This document shows, piece by piece, positions 62,599 to 64,000 of a DNA stretch of 64,000 nt (positions are counted from its first letter, which is position 1; every line of letters starts with the position of its first letter). The position numbers and the translations under genes are program-made. Origin of the DNA: JAABPW01 sp037132275 (lineage in GTDB: Bacteria > Verrucomicrobiota > Kiritimatiellia > CAIKKV01 > CAITUY01); the NCBI GenBank assembly GCA_037132275.1, contig JBAXPK010000005.1, forward strand, positions 1 through 64,000. The letters run 5' to 3'. The notes under the pieces are model-generated. The model searched no databases. It had not been told where the DNA came from and worked only from the letters and a program-made list of their open reading frames with translations.

Positions 62599-63917
62599 AT
62601 CCCCTTGTTTTTGATGCGATTCTCGCCGCCGCGATATTTCTTGGGGTGTTAGTCGTCCTGAAATGTATTGATGTGCTTCTTTTTGACCTGATGGCCAAGT
62701 GGCGAAAGAGGCCGCAGGTTCCTCGACTTTTGCGGGATATCGGGCGTTGGGGGCTGTCGCTGCTCGCGCTCGTATTGATTGTTCGCGGGTTTTTTCCCGG
62801 AGTGAACCTCAATATTCTGGCCATGTCTTCCCTGGTCGTGGGATATATCCTCGGGAATGCGACACAGGATACCCTTGGCAACCTGATTGCCGGCCTGGCG
62901 TTGAATACGGAGCGGCCGTTTTACATCGGGGACTGGGTGACGGTCAGCGGAAACACCGGGGTGGTGGTGGATACCACCTGGCGTGCGACGCGTTTGCGAA
63001 CCAAGACCGAGGATTACATTGTCATCCCGAATGCCTCGATCGCCCGCGAACCGATTGTGAATTATTCGCGCCCTACTGCCTGCCATGGCTGTAATCTTCC
63101 CATCGGCGTGGATTATGAGACTCCCCCCAACGTTGTTCGCAACGCCATCAAGGGGGTCTTGGCCGATGCGCCCGATGTGTTGAAAGATCCCCCGCCGATG
63201 GTCTATCTCACCGGCTACGGCGATTTTTCAATGAACTTCACCATGAAGTTTTTCATTGAGGATTATGCGAAGTTGGATCTGATTCAGAGTACGGTTCTGG
63301 ACCGTCTCTGGTATGTGTTCAAACGCGAGGGGATCGGGATTCCCTATCCGATTCAAGATGTACGGGTCAGCAACCGGTTGGCCTGTGAACGGCGCGTCCT
63401 TGAATCGAATCGGGAGGCCGTGGCGGCGCTGTTCAAACGGGTGGATATATTTCAGTCGTTGTCCGATGCCGAATGCGAGCGTCTGGTGTCAGTTGTGAAT
63501 ACGGTGCCCTATGCCGCGGGTGAAATCCTCTGTCGTGAAGGCGAGCCGGGCGATTCGTTTTATGTCATTCGGTCCGGCACGGTTGAGGTGCGGATCCGGG
63601 GCGCCGATGGGGCCTTGGCAACGGTGGCGCGGCTTTCAAGTGGCCAATTTTTCGGCGAAATGTCCCTCCTCACGGGCGAACGGCGTTCGGCGACGGTGGT
63701 GGCGGAAGGCGATGTGGAAGTGGTGCGGGTCGCGAAGCAGGATTTTGCCGCCTTGTTGCAGGCAGATGCCGAACTGGCGGGACAACTGGCCATTGTGCTC
63801 GAAAAGAGACTGGCGCAACGGAAGGAGCTTAGCGCGACTTTGACGACAGAGGGGGTCGTCCCTGAAAATCGTTCCATACTGGCCATGCGTATCCGCCGTT
63901 TTTTTGGACTTGCGTAG
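62595..63917 (+). CDS. MscS-family channel with C-terminal cyclic-nucleotide-binding domain
   Basis: The N-terminal part has three or so membrane helices, then the MscS pore and beta domain: SSLVVGYILGNATQDTLGNL, ERPFYIGDWVTVSGNTG and VVDTTWRATRLRTKTED with VIPNASIARE. From about residue 285 a CRP-like domain follows: GEPGDSFYVIRSGTVEVRI and FFGEMSLLTGERRSATVV, the phosphate-binding cassette region. Such fusions are known as bacterial cyclic-nucleotide-gated MscS-like channels. It would open on membrane tension or nucleotide binding. Start overlaps the preceding stop (ATGA); 440 residues. Confidence 0.9.
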   Translation: MNPLVFDAILAAAIFLGVLVVLKCIDVLLFDLMAKWRKRPQVPRLLRDIGRWGLSLLALVLIVRGFFPGVNLNILAMSSLVVGYILGNATQDTLGNLIAGLALNTERPFYIGDWVTVSGNTGVVVDTTWRATRLRTKTEDYIVIPNASIAREPIVNYSRPTACHGCNLPIGVDYETPPNVVRNAIKGVLADAPDVLKDPPPMVYLTGYGDFSMNFTMKFFIEDYAKLDLIQSTVLDRLWYVFKREGIGIPYPIQDVRVSNRLACERRVLESNREAVAALFKRVDIFQSLSDAECERLVSVVNTVPYAAGEILCREGEPGDSFYVIRSGTVEVRIRGADGALATVARLSSGQFFGEMSLLTGERRSATVVAEGDVEVVRVAKQDFAALLQADAELAGQLAIVLEKRLAQRKELSATLTTEGVVPENRSILAMRIRRFFGLA

Positions 63918-63940
63918 TTTAAGGATAGAAGAGCTGCCTT

Positions 63941-64000
63941 ATGATGATCGTATGGATCGTTTGCCTGGCCATGCTGGCCGCCCCCTTCTCCCGTGCCGAC
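63941..64000 (+). CDS. Start of an exported protein, cut by window end
   Basis: Only 20 codons are present (MMIVWIVCLAMLAAPFSRAD), reading as a signal peptide with a cleavage site near its end. AAGGA and GAAGAG lie 8-16 bases upstream of the paired ATGs (63941, 63944). The frame is open to the window edge. Nothing can be said of function. Confidence 0.55.
   Translation, partial: MMIVWIVCLAMLAAPFSRAD

Overview
The window looks like chromosomal DNA from a Gram-negative bacterium, probably of the Planctomycetota-Verrucomicrobiota-Lentisphaerota-Kiritimatiellota group. This is inferred from the gene mix only: many cytoplasmic glycoside hydrolases, a large DUF2723 membrane protein, Bacteroidota-like ParE/ParC proteins, an RND pump with outer-membrane lipoprotein, and PHP-glycosyltransferase and acyltransferase-GNAT fusions. 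There is no rRNA gene to settle it, and I saw no tRNA gene, CRISPR array, prophage or transposase. Coding density is high; the only gap over 300 bases is 671-1214.

Region 1 (1-16137) is a carbohydrate island. It starts with a secreted beta-helix protein cut by the window edge. Then come GH38-like, PfkB kinase, GH29 and GH2 genes; an unrecognised protein pointing the other way; and GH115-like, GH63-like and GH94 genes. None of the complete enzymes has a signal peptide, so they probably act on oligosaccharides already imported. No transporter lies in the window. The GH38 homologue appears to have Cys where the family nucleophile Asp is expected.

Region 2 (16139-24463) holds a DUF2723/TPR membrane glycosyltransferase-like protein facing a compact plus-strand set: acyl carrier protein, condensation-type acyltransferase, FAD oxidoreductase, acyl-activating AMP ligase and SAM methyltransferase. 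The set reads as an uncharacterised small biosynthetic pathway.

Region 3 (24547-36492) has an XRE regulator divergent from an Fe3+/polyamine-type ABC importer without a binding protein, an RmlC epimerase with a metallophosphoesterase, a TetR-OMF-MFP-RND efflux operon and a periplasmic MsrB.

Region 4 (36538-45527) has parE-like, hybrid histidine kinase and parC-like genes in one unit, followed by a converging Gfo/Idh/MocA dehydrogenase and sugar phosphate isomerase pair.

Region 5 (45610-57702) is the most interesting. A PiT phosphate transporter and its DUF47 partner diverge from an operon encoding a PHP-GT4 fusion, a TIM-barrel-like protein, a PlsC-GNAT (OlsF-like) acyltransferase fusion, a small membrane protein and an MGDG-synthase-like glycosyltransferase. 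PhoB/PhoR-like regulators follow directly. The shared 97-base intergenic segment contains three 7-base elements at exact 11-base period, as in a Pho box. Together this suggests a phosphate-starvation membrane-lipid remodelling locus, making glyco- and aminolipids in place of phospholipids.

Region 6 (57792-64000) is housekeeping: thiL, tsaE, serS, tilS, then a secreted coiled-coil protein, an MscS channel with a cyclic-nucleotide-binding domain and the start of another exported protein.

A recurrent oddity is short arrays of 7-base units (GTRAGAC or ACTGAAC types) placed exactly on gene ends. They supply the stop codons of five genes and the start codon of tilS.
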